A stretch of DNA of 64,000 bases from Flavonifractor porci (GCF_037572415.1 NZ_JBBHLB010000001.1:310001-374000), one strand, 5' to 3'. Counted from the stretch's first letter, positions 24,894 through 33,399 are shown. A program made the numbers and translations. The notes: generated by a model not told the origin, from the letters alone.

Positions 24894-26024
24894 GTGTTTG
24901 AAGTGATCAAAACCGAGGGCAGAGCCCGACGGGGCGTGTTTACCTGCGCCCACGGTACGGTGCAAACGCCGGTTTTTATGAATGTAGGCACCCAGGGGGC
25001 CATCAAGGGGGCCCTGTCCGCCTTTGACTTGAAGGACATCGGCTGTCAGGTGGAGCTGTCCAACACCTATCACCTCCATCTGCGTCCCGGCGACCAGGTG
25101 GTGCGCCAGATGGGCGGCCTTCACACGTTTATGCGGTGGGACGGGCCCATCCTCACCGACTCCGGCGGATTCCAGGTATTTTCGCTGTCCGGCCTGCGGA
25201 AAATCAAGGAGGAGGGTGTCACCTTCGCCTCCCATATCGACGGCCACCGCATCTTTATGGGGCCTGAGGAGTCCATGCAGATCCAGTCCAACCTGGGCAG
25301 CGACATCGCCATGGCCTTCGACGAGTGCGTGGAGAACCCGGCCACCTATGAGTACGCCAAGGCCTCCTGTGAGCGCACTCTGCGCTGGCTCCAGCGGTGC
25401 AAGGCAGAGCACGACCGGCTCAATGCTCTGCCCGACACGGTGAATCCTCATCAGATGCTCTTCGGCATCAACCAGGGCGCCACCTTCCCTGATCTGCGGG
25501 TGTGGCACATGAAGGAGACCGCCAAGATCGACTGCGAGGGCTACGCCATCGGCGGCCTGGCGGTGGGGGAGCCCACCCAGGTGATGTACGACATCATTGA
25601 CGCGGTGGAGCCCCATATGCCGGCGGACAAGCCCCGGTATCTGATGGGTGTGGGCACCCCCTCCAACATCATTGAGGCGGTGGCCCGGGGCGTGGACTTC
25701 TTCGACTGCGTCATGCCCGCCCGCAACGCCCGCCATGCCAAGCTGTTTACCTGGTCGGGGGCCATGAACATCCGCAACGAGAAGTACAAGACCGACGAGC
25801 GGCCCATTGACTCCGACTGCGACTGCCCGGTGTGCCGCAACTTCTCCCGGGCCTATCTGCGCCACCTCTTCGTGGCGGAGGAGATGCTGGCTATGCGTCT
25901 GGCTGTCATGCACAACCTTTACTTCTATAATAAGCTGGCCCAGCGTATCCGGGATGCCCTGGACGCCGGTCAATTTGCGGCCTTCCGGGCGGAGTACTCT
26001 GAGAAGCTGGCCGGAAGAATCTAA
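24894..26024 (+). CDS. tgt: tRNA-guanine transglycosylase
   Basis: Exchanges guanine 34 for preQ1 in tRNAs with GUN anticodons. The 376-residue TIM-barrel enzyme has the substrate motif DSGGFQVFSLSGLRKI, GGLAVGEP, catalytic Asp in RGVDFFDCVMPARNARH, and the zinc site with CDCPVC...H. GTG start behind AAAGGGG. Works with queA in the same window; preQ1 synthesis genes are not present here. Confidence 0.96.
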   Translation: MFEVIKTEGRARRGVFTCAHGTVQTPVFMNVGTQGAIKGALSAFDLKDIGCQVELSNTYHLHLRPGDQVVRQMGGLHTFMRWDGPILTDSGGFQVFSLSGLRKIKEEGVTFASHIDGHRIFMGPEESMQIQSNLGSDIAMAFDECVENPATYEYAKASCERTLRWLQRCKAEHDRLNALPDTVNPHQMLFGINQGATFPDLRVWHMKETAKIDCEGYAIGGLAVGEPTQVMYDIIDAVEPHMPADKPRYLMGVGTPSNIIEAVARGVDFFDCVMPARNARHAKLFTWSGAMNIRNEKYKTDERPIDSDCDCPVCRNFSRAYLRHLFVAEEMLAMRLAVMHNLYFYNKLAQRIRDALDAGQFAAFRAEYSEKLAGRI

Positions 26025-26053
26025 AACAAATTGTGAATCATGGCGAAAAACAC

Positions 26054-26082
26054 TTGTCAAAACTTGCAAATGGTTATATAAT
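26054..26082 (+). promoter_or_regulatory. Sigma-A promoter of yajC
   Basis: TTGTCA (26054-26059) and perfect TATAAT (26077-26082), spacer 17. Confidence 0.85.
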
Positions 26083-26131
26083 GTCCCATTGATGACGCAT
26101 AGCGTCAAAGTTGAAATCGGAGGGGATTGTA

Positions 26132-26512
26132 TTGACAGCACAGGTTGCCAACGCAATGTTGTCCAGTGCCGGTGCAGATGCTGCCGGAGCAGGTAGTATG
26201 TTGGGGATGATCATCCCGCTGGTACTGCTCATCGCGGTGTTTTACTTCATGCTGATCCGGCCGGAGAACAAGAAGAAGAAGGCTGCTGCCAAGATGCGTT
26301 CCGAACTGGCTGTGGGTGATCAGATCACCACCATCGGCGGTATCGTAGGCACCATCTGCGCGGTGAAGGAGAACACCATCGTGATCGAGACCAGCTCTGA
26401 CCGCGTGCGCATGGAGTTCACCAAGTGGGCTGTGTCCACCCGCGGCACTCAGACCACTGAGGACGGCGTCAGCGAGACCAAGGAAAAGAAGGACGCCAAG
26501 GACAAGAAGTAA
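26132..26512 (+). CDS. yajC: Preprotein translocase accessory subunit YajC
   Basis: A 126-residue protein with one transmembrane helix (IIPLVLLIAVFYFMLIRP) and a basic cytoplasmic tail with the family motif GDQITTIGGIVGTICAV. It assists the Sec translocase. The TTG start at 26132 lies 6 bases after GGAGGGG; no ATG is well placed. Followed by a terminator-like hairpin that reaches into the next gene's translation start. Confidence 0.92.
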   Translation: MTAQVANAMLSSAGADAAGAGSMLGMIIPLVLLIAVFYFMLIRPENKKKKAAAKMRSELAVGDQITTIGGIVGTICAVKENTIVIETSSDRVRMEFTKWAVSTRGTQTTEDGVSETKEKKDAKDKK

Positions 26513-26518
26513 TAAGAA

Positions 26519-26572
26519 ACGCCCTCCCGGCATAGGTTTCATCAGGAACCTGTGGTAAGGGAGGGTGTTTTT
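26519..26572 (+). terminator. Hairpin with U-run abutting the next start codon
   Basis: Outer stem ACGCCCTCCC/GGGAGGGTGT (10 pairs, one G-T) encloses AGGTTTC/GGAACCT, followed by TTTTT and then directly ATG. The 3' arm contains the Shine-Dalgarno sequence of the following gene, so it could act as a terminator, a translational switch or both. Confidence 0.65.
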
Positions 26573-26998
26573 ATGGGTAAAAAGGAGGAGGACCAGGGCG
26601 CAAAGCTGCTGCGCTGCGCTTTGGGGATCCTGCTGGGAGGCCTGTTGGCCCTGGGCGTCTGTATGCTGTTTCTGCTGGGGGCGTCGGTGGCCATCTCCGG
26701 CGGGCTGCTGGACATGGACCTGACGTATCAAATCACCATCGTGGGCTGCGTGCTGGGCGGCTTCTGCGGCGCCCTGCTGGCGGTGAGCCGCTGCGGCGGG
26801 GGATTGGCCGCCGGATTGCTCACCGGAGGCGTGCTTTTCCTGCTGGTGCTTACGTTAGGAGCCCTGTGTTTCCGGGATGTATCCCTGGAGTCGGGAGGCA
26901 TCGGCCTGCTGTGCGGGTCCCTGTGCGGCGGGGCCGCCGCCGGTCTGCTGGGGAGCGGCAATCGAGGGAGCAAACGGAAAAAACGCAGAAAGCGTTGA
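26573..26998 (+). CDS. TIGR04086-type small membrane protein
   Basis: A 141-residue protein with four strongly hydrophobic, Gly/Leu-rich helices and a basic tail GSKRKKRRKR. Proteins of this kind lie between yajC and scfA in many Clostridia and were named from that position; the function is unknown. Its ribosome binding site is inside the hairpin just upstream. Confidence 0.8.
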   Translation: MGKKEEDQGAKLLRCALGILLGGLLALGVCMLFLLGASVAISGGLLDMDLTYQITIVGCVLGGFCGALLAVSRCGGGLAAGLLTGGVLFLLVLTLGALCFRDVSLESGGIGLLCGSLCGGAAAGLLGSGNRGSKRKKRRKR

Positions 26999-27023
26999 AA
27001 TCCGCCGCCGGGTATGGTACAAT
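26995..27023 (+). promoter_or_regulatory. Sigma-A promoter of scfA
   Basis: TTGAAA (26995-27000) and TACAAT (27018-27023), spacer 17, overlapping the end of the preceding gene. Confidence 0.82.
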
Positions 27024-27056
27024 ACTCTAAAGTCTCTATTTGGGAGGGAAATCAGA

Positions 27057-27197
27057 ATGAAGCATATCAAGACGCTCAACGGCGCTACTCTGAAGAAGAG
27101 CGCCGCCCACGGCGGCTGCGGCGAGTGCCAGACCTCCTGCCAGTCCGCCTGTAAGACCTCTTGCACCGTGGCCAACCAGAAGTGCGAGAACCGGTAA
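27057..27197 (+). CDS. scfA: SCIFF (six-cysteine) ranthipeptide precursor
   Basis: A 46-residue peptide with six cysteines at residues 21, 24, 28, 32, 36 and 43 in the C-terminal half and a conserved leader MKHIKTLN. It is the substrate of the radical SAM maturase that follows, which installs Cys-based thioether links. RBS GGGAGGG. The peptide is widespread in Clostridia, and its role is not established. A partial terminator separates it from scfB. Confidence 0.95.
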   Translation: MKHIKTLNGATLKKSAAHGGCGECQTSCQSACKTSCTVANQKCENR

Positions 27198-27210
27198 CAA
27201 ACAACAGGGC

Positions 27211-27240
27211 AAGGGTGGGCGAGTAGGCCCACCCTTTTCC
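27211..27240 (+). terminator. Attenuator-like hairpin between scfA and scfB
   Basis: Ten-pair stem AAGGGTGGGC/GCCCACCCTT with a six-base loop, then TTCC. The short U-run suggests partial termination, which would give more peptide than enzyme. Confidence 0.65.
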
Positions 27241-27266
27241 ATGCCCTGAGGAAGGAACAAAAATTT

Positions 27267-28646
27267 ATGGTACATACCTTTCAGTGTCTCGGCGTACGCA
27301 TCGCCGTTGACGTGAACAGCGGCGCCGTCCACGTTCTGGACGAGCTGACCCATGACCTGCTCACCGCTCTGGCGGAGCGGGAGGAGAACGGGGAGAGCCT
27401 GGACGGGGCCCTGCCCGAGTCTCTGGCTGCCGCCCTGCCTCAGTATGATCCCGCTGCCCTGGCCGAGGCCTGGGAGGAGCTGCGGGAGCTGAAAAAGGAG
27501 GGCCTGCTCTTCGAGGACGACGACTACATCGACCGGGACAAGGCTGCCTCCATGCAGCAGCAGGCCCTGGTGAAGGCCCTGTGCCTCCATGTCTCCCACG
27601 ACTGCAACCTGCGGTGCAAGTACTGCTTTGCCTCCACCGGTGACTTCGGCACCGGCAAGCGCATGACCATGGACATCGAAACCGCCAAAAAGGCCATTGA
27701 CTTTGTGGTGGCCAAGTCAGGTAACCGCCGCAACATCGAGGTGGACTTCTTTGGCGGCGAGCCTCTGATGGCCATGGACACCGTCAAGGCCACCGTGGAG
27801 TACGCCCGGTCCATTGAGAAGGAGCATGACAAGTGCTTCCGCTTCACCATGACCACCAACGGTGTGCTGCTGAACGACGAGAACATCGAGTACATCAACC
27901 GGGAGATGTCCAACGCGGTGCTGTCCCTGGACGGCCGCAAGGAGGTCAACGACGATCTGCGGCCCACCATCAACGGCAAGGGCTCCTACGACGTGATCGT
28001 GCCCAAGTTCAAGAAGCTCATCGCCGGACGGGGCACCAAGGACTACTATCTGCGGGGCACCTTCACCCGCTTCCACAAGGACTTCGCCGAGGATGTGAAG
28101 GAGCTGGCCGCCATCGGTAAAAACGTGTCGGTGGAGCCGGTGGTAGGGAAGGAGACCGACCCCTACGCCATTCAGGAGTCCGATCTGCCTGAGCTGAAGG
28201 CGGAGTACGAGCGCCTGGCTGAGTATCTGAAGGACCACCGGGAGACCAACTTCTTCCACTTTAACGTGGACCTTCAGCAGGGCCCCTGCGTCATCAAGCG
28301 GCTGCGGGGCTGCGGCGCCGGCTGCGAATATGTGGCCATCACCCCCGACGGTGACATCTACCCCTGTCACCAGTTTGTGGGCAACGAGGAGTACAAGCTG
28401 GGCAGCGTAAAGGACGGCACCTTTGACAACAGCCTGTCCAGCCGGTTTGCCGGTCTCAACGTCTATACCCGGGAGGAGTGCGCCCACTGCTGGGCCCGGT
28501 TCTACTGCTCCGGCGGCTGCTCCGCCTCCAACCTGCTTGTCGGCGGCGACATAAAGCACCCCCACAAGGTGGGCTGTGAGCTGGAGCGTAAGCGTCTGGA
28601 GTGCGCCATCGCCCTCAAGGCCATCGATGCCGGCATGGCCGATTAA
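27267..28646 (+). CDS. scfB: Radical SAM maturase of SCIFF peptide
   Basis: A 459-residue enzyme. The N-terminal 85 residues form a peptide-recognition (RRE-like) region; the radical SAM core starts at SHDCNLRCKYCFASTG with CxxxCxxC, and the C-terminal SPASM domain holds further cysteines in GCGAGCEYV, YPCHQF and ECAHCWARFYCSGGCSASN for two extra 4Fe-4S clusters. It forms thioether links in ScfA. ATG 27267 follows AGGAAGGA. Confidence 0.95.
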   Translation: MVHTFQCLGVRIAVDVNSGAVHVLDELTHDLLTALAEREENGESLDGALPESLAAALPQYDPAALAEAWEELRELKKEGLLFEDDDYIDRDKAASMQQQALVKALCLHVSHDCNLRCKYCFASTGDFGTGKRMTMDIETAKKAIDFVVAKSGNRRNIEVDFFGGEPLMAMDTVKATVEYARSIEKEHDKCFRFTMTTNGVLLNDENIEYINREMSNAVLSLDGRKEVNDDLRPTINGKGSYDVIVPKFKKLIAGRGTKDYYLRGTFTRFHKDFAEDVKELAAIGKNVSVEPVVGKETDPYAIQESDLPELKAEYERLAEYLKDHRETNFFHFNVDLQQGPCVIKRLRGCGAGCEYVAITPDGDIYPCHQFVGNEEYKLGSVKDGTFDNSLSSRFAGLNVYTREECAHCWARFYCSGGCSASNLLVGGDIKHPHKVGCELERKRLECAIALKAIDAGMAD

Positions 28647-28697
28647 GGGGTATACAAAACGTAATTATACAATTTGTAATCATTGTAATCAGCGCAG

Positions 28698-28744
28698 AAA
28701 GCCCTGCTGTTTAAGGCGGAAACCCTTGAGCGGCAGGGCTTTTC
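28698..28744 (+). terminator. Terminator after scfB
   Basis: Stem AAGCCCTGC/GCAGGGCTT enclosing TTAAGG/CCTTGA, followed by TTTCTCTGTTT. Confidence 0.75.
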
Positions 28745-28989
28745 TCTGTTTCTTCCGAGGCGCAGGCAAAATGGGGACCTGTTGCTTGCTCCGGAAGCGG
28801 GAAGGACGGATAAGGCGGTGTGGCAAGGGTTTTCCCCTGTCGCAAAAAGAGCCCATTTTCCTAGGTTAATTTGTAGAAAAGGGGCTGCTGCCAGCCTTGA
28901 TGGTGCCTTTGAGGTCACTGGTAGACATAATACGATTTACATAAGTATTCGGCATAATCGACAAAAATGACTTTTTTTCTTGCCGCGTC

Positions 28990-29018
28990 TTGCACAAAGC
29001 CCCAGGTTAAGCTATGAT
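28990..29018 (+). promoter_or_regulatory. Promoter of spoIIM-xerD
   Basis: TTGCAC (28990-28995) and TATGAT (29013-29018), spacer 17. Confidence 0.7.
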
Positions 29019-29090
29019 GATACCAAGAAATGAACAAGCAGGTCTGATTTACCGGCTTGGCGCATAGGCTTCTGGTGGGAGGTGAAGCCT

Positions 29091-29723
29091 TTGCGCAGGA
29101 CCATTGTGGCCGCCTGGAACGTGCCCAGGGACGGGATCGTCCCGGCATTGATCATCCTGTCGGCTTGTTTTTTGGCCGGAGGACTGACAGGCTGTCTTCT
29201 GGCCGCCCAAGTGGGCGGCGCGGGTGAAGCCAGTCTGAATCAGTACCTGGAGGCCTTCCTGCTGACCGCGCAGGAGGGCGCCGTGGATGTCCCCGCCCTG
29301 TGGGCGCAGATTTGGGACACGCTGCGCTGGCCGCTTTTCGCTCTGCTGCTGGGATTCACCGCGATAGGGCTGCTGGGGCTGCCGGTGCTCTTTGCCCTGC
29401 GGGGGTTTTTGCTGGCCTTTTCCATCGCCTCCTTTGTGCGGGCCTTCGGCGGCGCCGGCTGGCTGCTGGCCTGCCTGGTGTTCGGCCTTGGCGGGGTGCT
29501 GTCTCTGCCCGCCCTTTTTGTGTTGGGGGTGCAGAGTATCCTGTCCGCCCGGGCCCTGGCCGCCCGGGTCCGGGGCGAGGGAAAGGGCAGAGTCCTGTGG
29601 GGCCGGGACTGTCTGGTCCGATGTGCGCTGTGTCTCGGCGCTGTTTGTGTGTGTATTTTGCTGGAGCGGACGGTGACGCCCGCTCTGCTTTCCGGCGCGG
29701 CAGGCGCTCTTTTGAACCGATAG
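29091..29723 (+). CDS. spoIIM: Stage II sporulation protein M family membrane protein
   Basis: A 210-residue protein with five or so hydrophobic helices and the SpoIIM-type stretch LLGFTAIGLLGLPVLFALRGFLLAFSI (quoted in part: GLPVLFALRGFLL). SpoIIM belongs to the engulfment complex with SpoIID and SpoIIP. TTG at 29091 lies 6 bases after GGGAGGTG; GTG 29082 overlaps the SD and is less likely. The spoIIM-xerD order is common in Clostridia. Confidence 0.85.
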   Translation: MRRTIVAAWNVPRDGIVPALIILSACFLAGGLTGCLLAAQVGGAGEASLNQYLEAFLLTAQEGAVDVPALWAQIWDTLRWPLFALLLGFTAIGLLGLPVLFALRGFLLAFSIASFVRAFGGAGWLLACLVFGLGGVLSLPALFVLGVQSILSARALAARVRGEGKGRVLWGRDCLVRCALCLGAVCVCILLERTVTPALLSGAAGALLNR

Positions 29724-29748
29724 AGAGAAACGGGAAGGTGTTGGAAGG

Positions 29749-30627
29749 ATGGAGTACCTGAGTGGATACGAACGATTTCTGACCGAAGAAAAAAAGGCGT
29801 CCCCCAACACGCTGAGCTCCTATCTGCGTGATGTGCGCCAGTACATGGACTGGTTGGGGGAGGAAGGGATCTCTCCCGCCCAGGCCGTCCATGCTGATGT
29901 GGAGGCCTATACCCGCAGCATGACCGCCCGGGGCAAGTCCGCAGCCACCGTGACCCGGTGTCAGGCCTCCCTCAAGTCCTTCTACTCCTGGATGATGGAG
30001 GCTGGCCAGATCAGTGAGAATCCCGCCCGGGGCCTGTCTCAGACCAAGGTGGAGCGTAAGCTGCCCCACATCCTTACCTCCCGGGAGGTGGAGCTCTTTC
30101 TGGAGCAGCCCGACCCCTCCGATGCCAAGGGCTGCCGGGACAAGGCCATGCTGGAGCTGCTCTACGCCACCGGAATCCGGGTCAGCGAGCTCATTGGCCT
30201 GGATCTGGACAACATCAACCTGTCCGCCGGGTTCATCCGGTGCGCCAACCGGGGGAAGGAGCGGATCATCCCCCTGTACCAGGCGGCGGTGCGGGCCTTG
30301 CAAAACTATCTGGACCGGGTCCGGCCCCAGATGGTGGAGCATCCTGATGAGAAGGCCCTCTTCGTCAATATGAGCGGGGAGCGGATGAGCCGCCAGGGGT
30401 TCTGGAAGATCATCAAGCACTACCAGGAGAAGGCGGGTATCCAGAAGGATATCACCCCCCACACCCTCCGCCACTCCTTTGCCGCCCATCTGCTGGAAAA
30501 CGGCGCCGACCTCCATTCCATTCAGGAGATGCTGGGCCACGCCGATATCTCTTCCACCCAGATCTACACCCAGGTGGTCAGCCAGAAGCTGAAGGACGTG
30601 TACAACAAAGCCCATCCCAGAGCGTAA
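29749..30627 (+). CDS. xerD: Tyrosine recombinase XerD-like
   Basis: A 292-residue site-specific recombinase. The N-terminal core-binding domain spans residues 1-95, and the catalytic domain shows ATGIRVSELIGL (Arg I), HTLRHSFAAHLL (His-x-x-Arg), LGHADISSTQIYTQV (second His and nucleophilic Tyr). Length and context match housekeeping XerD, which resolves chromosome dimers at dif, not a phage or island integrase. The start ATG follows GGAAGG. Confidence 0.92.
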   Translation: MEYLSGYERFLTEEKKASPNTLSSYLRDVRQYMDWLGEEGISPAQAVHADVEAYTRSMTARGKSAATVTRCQASLKSFYSWMMEAGQISENPARGLSQTKVERKLPHILTSREVELFLEQPDPSDAKGCRDKAMLELLYATGIRVSELIGLDLDNINLSAGFIRCANRGKERIIPLYQAAVRALQNYLDRVRPQMVEHPDEKALFVNMSGERMSRQGFWKIIKHYQEKAGIQKDITPHTLRHSFAAHLLENGADLHSIQEMLGHADISSTQIYTQVVSQKLKDVYNKAHPRA

Positions 30628-30631
30628 ATTA

Positions 30632-30665
30632 AACCGGCCGCGGAAGAAACCGCGGCCGGTTTTTT
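30632..30665 (+). terminator. Terminator after xerD
   Basis: Perfect 12-pair stem AACCGGCCGCGG/CCGCGGCCGGTT with loop AAGAAA and TTTT after it. Confidence 0.92.
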
Positions 30666-30691
30666 GCGTCCCATGGCGGAACAATTCCTCC

Positions 30692-30720
30692 TTGCGCCCG
30701 TTCTGTGGCCGTGATACAAT
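30692..30720 (+). promoter_or_regulatory. Promoter of the ruv cluster
   Basis: TTGCGC (30692-30697) and TACAAT (30715-30720), spacer 17. Confidence 0.7.
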
Positions 30721-30756
30721 ATTCTCTGTATGGAAAACAGGGAGGAAACCGACGCT

Positions 30757-31287
30757 ATGCTGATTTTAGGCATCGACCCCGGCTTCGCCATCGTGGGCTT
30801 CGGCCTGGTGGAGGCAGCGGGGGGGAGGGCCCGGCTGGTCCAGTGCGGGGCCATCACCACCCCGGCGGGGGAGGCCCTGCCCGCCCGGCTCCTCCAGATC
30901 TCCAATGACATGGACCTGCTGCTGGAACAATTCAAGCCGGAGGCCATGGCCATCGAGGAGCTCTTCTTCAACAACAACATCACCACCGGCATCGGCGTGG
31001 CCCAGGCCCGGGGGGTGCTGCTGCTGGCGGCGGAGCGGCGCCAGGTGCCCATTTACGAATATACCCCCAGCCAGGTGAAGCGGGCGGTGGTGGGCTACGG
31101 CAAGGCGGAGAAACGGCAGGTCATGGACATGACAAAGCGGCTTTTGAACCTGAAAGCCGTCCCCAAGCCGGACGACGCCGCCGATGCGGTGGCTATCGCT
31201 CTGTGCCACGCCCGCTCGTACACCTCCCGGCTCCAGAGCCCCGACGCCAACCGGCCGGGCAGCGGCCGGTATGAGGCACGCCGTTAG
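30757..31287 (+). CDS. ruvC: Crossover junction endonuclease RuvC
   Basis: A 176-residue Holliday junction resolvase with the acidic catalytic residues in GIDPGFAIVGFG, AIEELFFNNN and PDDAADAVAIALCH. ATG 30757 (MLILGIDPG) follows GGAGG by 11 bases and is preferred to ATG 30730, which lies next to the -10 element. Confidence 0.95.
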   Translation: MLILGIDPGFAIVGFGLVEAAGGRARLVQCGAITTPAGEALPARLLQISNDMDLLLEQFKPEAMAIEELFFNNNITTGIGVAQARGVLLLAAERRQVPIYEYTPSQVKRAVVGYGKAEKRQVMDMTKRLLNLKAVPKPDDAADAVAIALCHARSYTSRLQSPDANRPGSGRYEARR

Positions 31288-31299
31288 GAGTTTATGATT

Positions 31300-31905
31300 A
31301 TGTTTTATTATGTAAAAGGAACCGTGGCCCACACCGCCCCCTATCTGGCGGTCATTGACTGCGGCGGGGTGGGCTACGCCTGCCGCACCACCAACAATAC
31401 CCTGGCCCGGCTGAAAAAAGGGGAGAGCGCCAAGCTGTTCACCCACCTGAACGTCCGGGAGGACGCCATGGAGCTGTACGGCTTTGCCACGGAGAACGAG
31501 CTCAACTGCTTTCAGCTCTTGATCTCGGTATCCGGCGTGGGACCCAAGGCGGCATTGTCCATCCTGTCCTCCGCCACCCCCGAGTCCCTGGCCATGAGCA
31601 TCATCACCGGGGATGAGAAGGCCCTGACCGTGGCCCAGGGTATCGGCAAGAAGATCGCCCAGCGCATCATCCTGGAGCTGAAGGATAAGCTGGCCAAGGG
31701 CCAGATCAGCCCGGGCGGCGAGAGCTACGGCGGCACCGGGGTCACGGTGATCCCGGAGAACAAGTCCTCCGAGGCGGCTGCTGCTCTGGCGGTGCTGGGC
31801 TACTCCCAGACCGAGATCGGCATGGCCCTGAAGGGCATCGACGTGGACACCCTCAGCCTGGAGGACATCATCAAGCAGGCACTCAAGAAAATGATGAAGG
31901 GGTAA
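31300..31905 (+). CDS. ruvA: Holliday junction DNA helicase subunit RuvA
   Basis: A 201-residue junction-binding protein starting MFYYVKGTVAH, with helix-hairpin-helix motifs VSGVGPKAALSILS and AQGIGKKIAQRIILELKDK and the RuvB-binding C-terminal domain AAAALAVLGYSQTEI. ATG 31300 is 9 bases after AGGAG; ATG 31294 is too close. Confidence 0.95.
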   Translation: MFYYVKGTVAHTAPYLAVIDCGGVGYACRTTNNTLARLKKGESAKLFTHLNVREDAMELYGFATENELNCFQLLISVSGVGPKAALSILSSATPESLAMSIITGDEKALTVAQGIGKKIAQRIILELKDKLAKGQISPGGESYGGTGVTVIPENKSSEAAAALAVLGYSQTEIGMALKGIDVDTLSLEDIIKQALKKMMKG

Positions 31906-31927
31906 TCCCCCGGAAGGAGGAACCACC

Positions 31928-32266
31928 ATGGCCAAACTGGAACGGGATCTGACCGGCAGTTTTGACGGACTGCTGGACTATCTGCACGACGGGATTTTGA
32001 ACGGAAGCTCCTCCGCCAGCTGGGAGGACAGCAGCGACTACCACAGCGGCTCCTTCCGGGTGGCCGTTCGGGTATATGAGCGGTACAGCTTCATGGGGGG
32101 CAACCGGGTGAGCCTCAACCTGACCCTGGTGGGCAACGGCCCCCATCTGTTCCTGTCCGCCATCACCTCCGGCGGCAGTCAGGCCATGCTGTTCAAGATC
32201 AACACCCTGGGGGAGGGCGCCTTCCTGGATAAGGTGGAGGAACTGTTGGACCAGTGGTGCGGATAA
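31928..32266 (+). CDS. Conserved small protein of unknown function within the ruv cluster
   Basis: A 112-residue protein that may belong to the DUF6054 family (recalled, moderate). It has a helical N-terminus, a mixed beta middle with FRVAVRVYERYSFMGGNRVSLNLTLVG and an acidic C-terminal helix. No signal peptide, membrane segment, metal motif or Walker motif. RBS AAGGAGG. It sits between ruvA and ruvB with short gaps (22 and 12 bases), so it is co-expressed, but no link to recombination is evident from its sequence. Confidence 0.8.
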   Translation: MAKLERDLTGSFDGLLDYLHDGILNGSSSASWEDSSDYHSGSFRVAVRVYERYSFMGGNRVSLNLTLVGNGPHLFLSAITSGGSQAMLFKINTLGEGAFLDKVEELLDQWCG

Positions 32267-32278
32267 GGAAGTGAGACT

Positions 32279-33334
32279 TTGAGCATTGCATTTTCTGAAG
32301 ACGGATTTGAGACCGAGGAGCCTCTGGTGACCACATCCCTCACCCGGGATGACGAGAACGAGGGCTCTCTGCGGCCCAAGACCTTAAACGAATACATCGG
32401 CCAGGCCAAGGCCAAGGGCAACCTGGAGGTGTTTATCCAGGCCGCCAAGATGCGCAGCGAGCCGTTGGACCATGTGCTGCTCCACGGCCCCCCGGGCCTG
32501 GGCAAGACCACCCTCAGCAACATCATTGCCAACGAGATGGGGGTCAATATCCGCATCACCTCCGGCCCGGCCATTGAAAAGCCCGGCGATCTGGCGGCTC
32601 TGCTCACCAATCTGGCGGAAAACGACATTCTGTTCGTGGATGAGATCCACCGGCTCAACCGGTCGGTGGAGGAGATTTTGTACCCCGCCATGGAGGACTT
32701 TGCCATCGATATCATCATTGGCAAGGGGCCGTCGGCCAACTCCATCCGGCTGGACCTGCCCAAGTTCACCCTCATTGGAGCCACCACCCGAGCGGGCCAG
32801 CTGTCCGCCCCTCTGCGGGACCGGTTTGGCGTGACCCTGCGGCTGGAGCTGTACACCCCGGAGGAGCTGGCCCTCATTGTCACCCGGTCGGCGGGCATTC
32901 TGGATGTGCCCATCGAGGCCGATGGCGCCATGGAGATCGCCAAGCGCAGCCGGGGTACCCCCCGTATTGCCAACCGGATGCTGCGCCGGGTGCGTGACTT
33001 TGCCCAGGTGAAGGCAGGGGGCGTCATCACCCGGGAGGTGGCCGACGTGGCCCTGTCCGCCCTGGAGGTGGACCACCTGGGGCTGGACGCCATCGACCGG
33101 CGGATGTTAGGCTCCATCATCGAGCACTACGGCGGCGGTCCGGTGGGTCTGGAGACCCTGGCGGCCACCATCAACGAGGAGGCCGTCACACTGGAGGACG
33201 TGTACGAGCCCTATCTGATGCAGATGGGCTTCCTCACCCGCACGCCCAGAGGGCGGTGTGTCACCCGGCGGGCCTACGAGCACCTGGGCCTGGCCGTCCC
33301 CGGCGGGGTGGGGATGGAGCAGCTGAGCTTTTAA
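32279..33334 (+). CDS. ruvB: Holliday junction DNA helicase motor RuvB
   Basis: A 351-residue AAA+ ATPase: Walker A GPPGLGKTTLS, Walker B ILFVDEIHRLN, sensor GATTRAGQLSAPLRDRFG, arginine finger region and a C-terminal winged helix FLTRTPRGR. TTG start after AGGAAGTGA. It forms the branch-migration motor with RuvA. Confidence 0.95.
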   Translation: MSIAFSEDGFETEEPLVTTSLTRDDENEGSLRPKTLNEYIGQAKAKGNLEVFIQAAKMRSEPLDHVLLHGPPGLGKTTLSNIIANEMGVNIRITSGPAIEKPGDLAALLTNLAENDILFVDEIHRLNRSVEEILYPAMEDFAIDIIIGKGPSANSIRLDLPKFTLIGATTRAGQLSAPLRDRFGVTLRLELYTPEELALIVTRSAGILDVPIEADGAMEIAKRSRGTPRIANRMLRRVRDFAQVKAGGVITREVADVALSALEVDHLGLDAIDRRMLGSIIEHYGGGPVGLETLAATINEEAVTLEDVYEPYLMQMGFLTRTPRGRCVTRRAYEHLGLAVPGGVGMEQLSF

Positions 33335-33399
33335 AAGTAGACACAAACTTTAACACATCCTTTTCATTGGATGATTTTGGTAGAAAGAGGTAATCTAGC

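Larger units (their letters stand above)
28647..29090. other. Noncoding gap between scfB and spoIIM
   Basis: No gene is supported. It holds a terminator (28698-28744), a folded stretch closed by AAAATGGG/CCCATTTT at 28768-28859 whose interior can form smaller stems, an AT-rich stretch with CGATT/AATCG arms near 28930-28960, and a promoter at 28990. Confidence 0.6.

Noticed and set aside
29749..30627. XerD-like recombinase as the integrase of a mobile island
   Set aside because: Its neighbour SpoIIM and typical length fit housekeeping XerD; no attachment-site repeats or mobility genes are seen.
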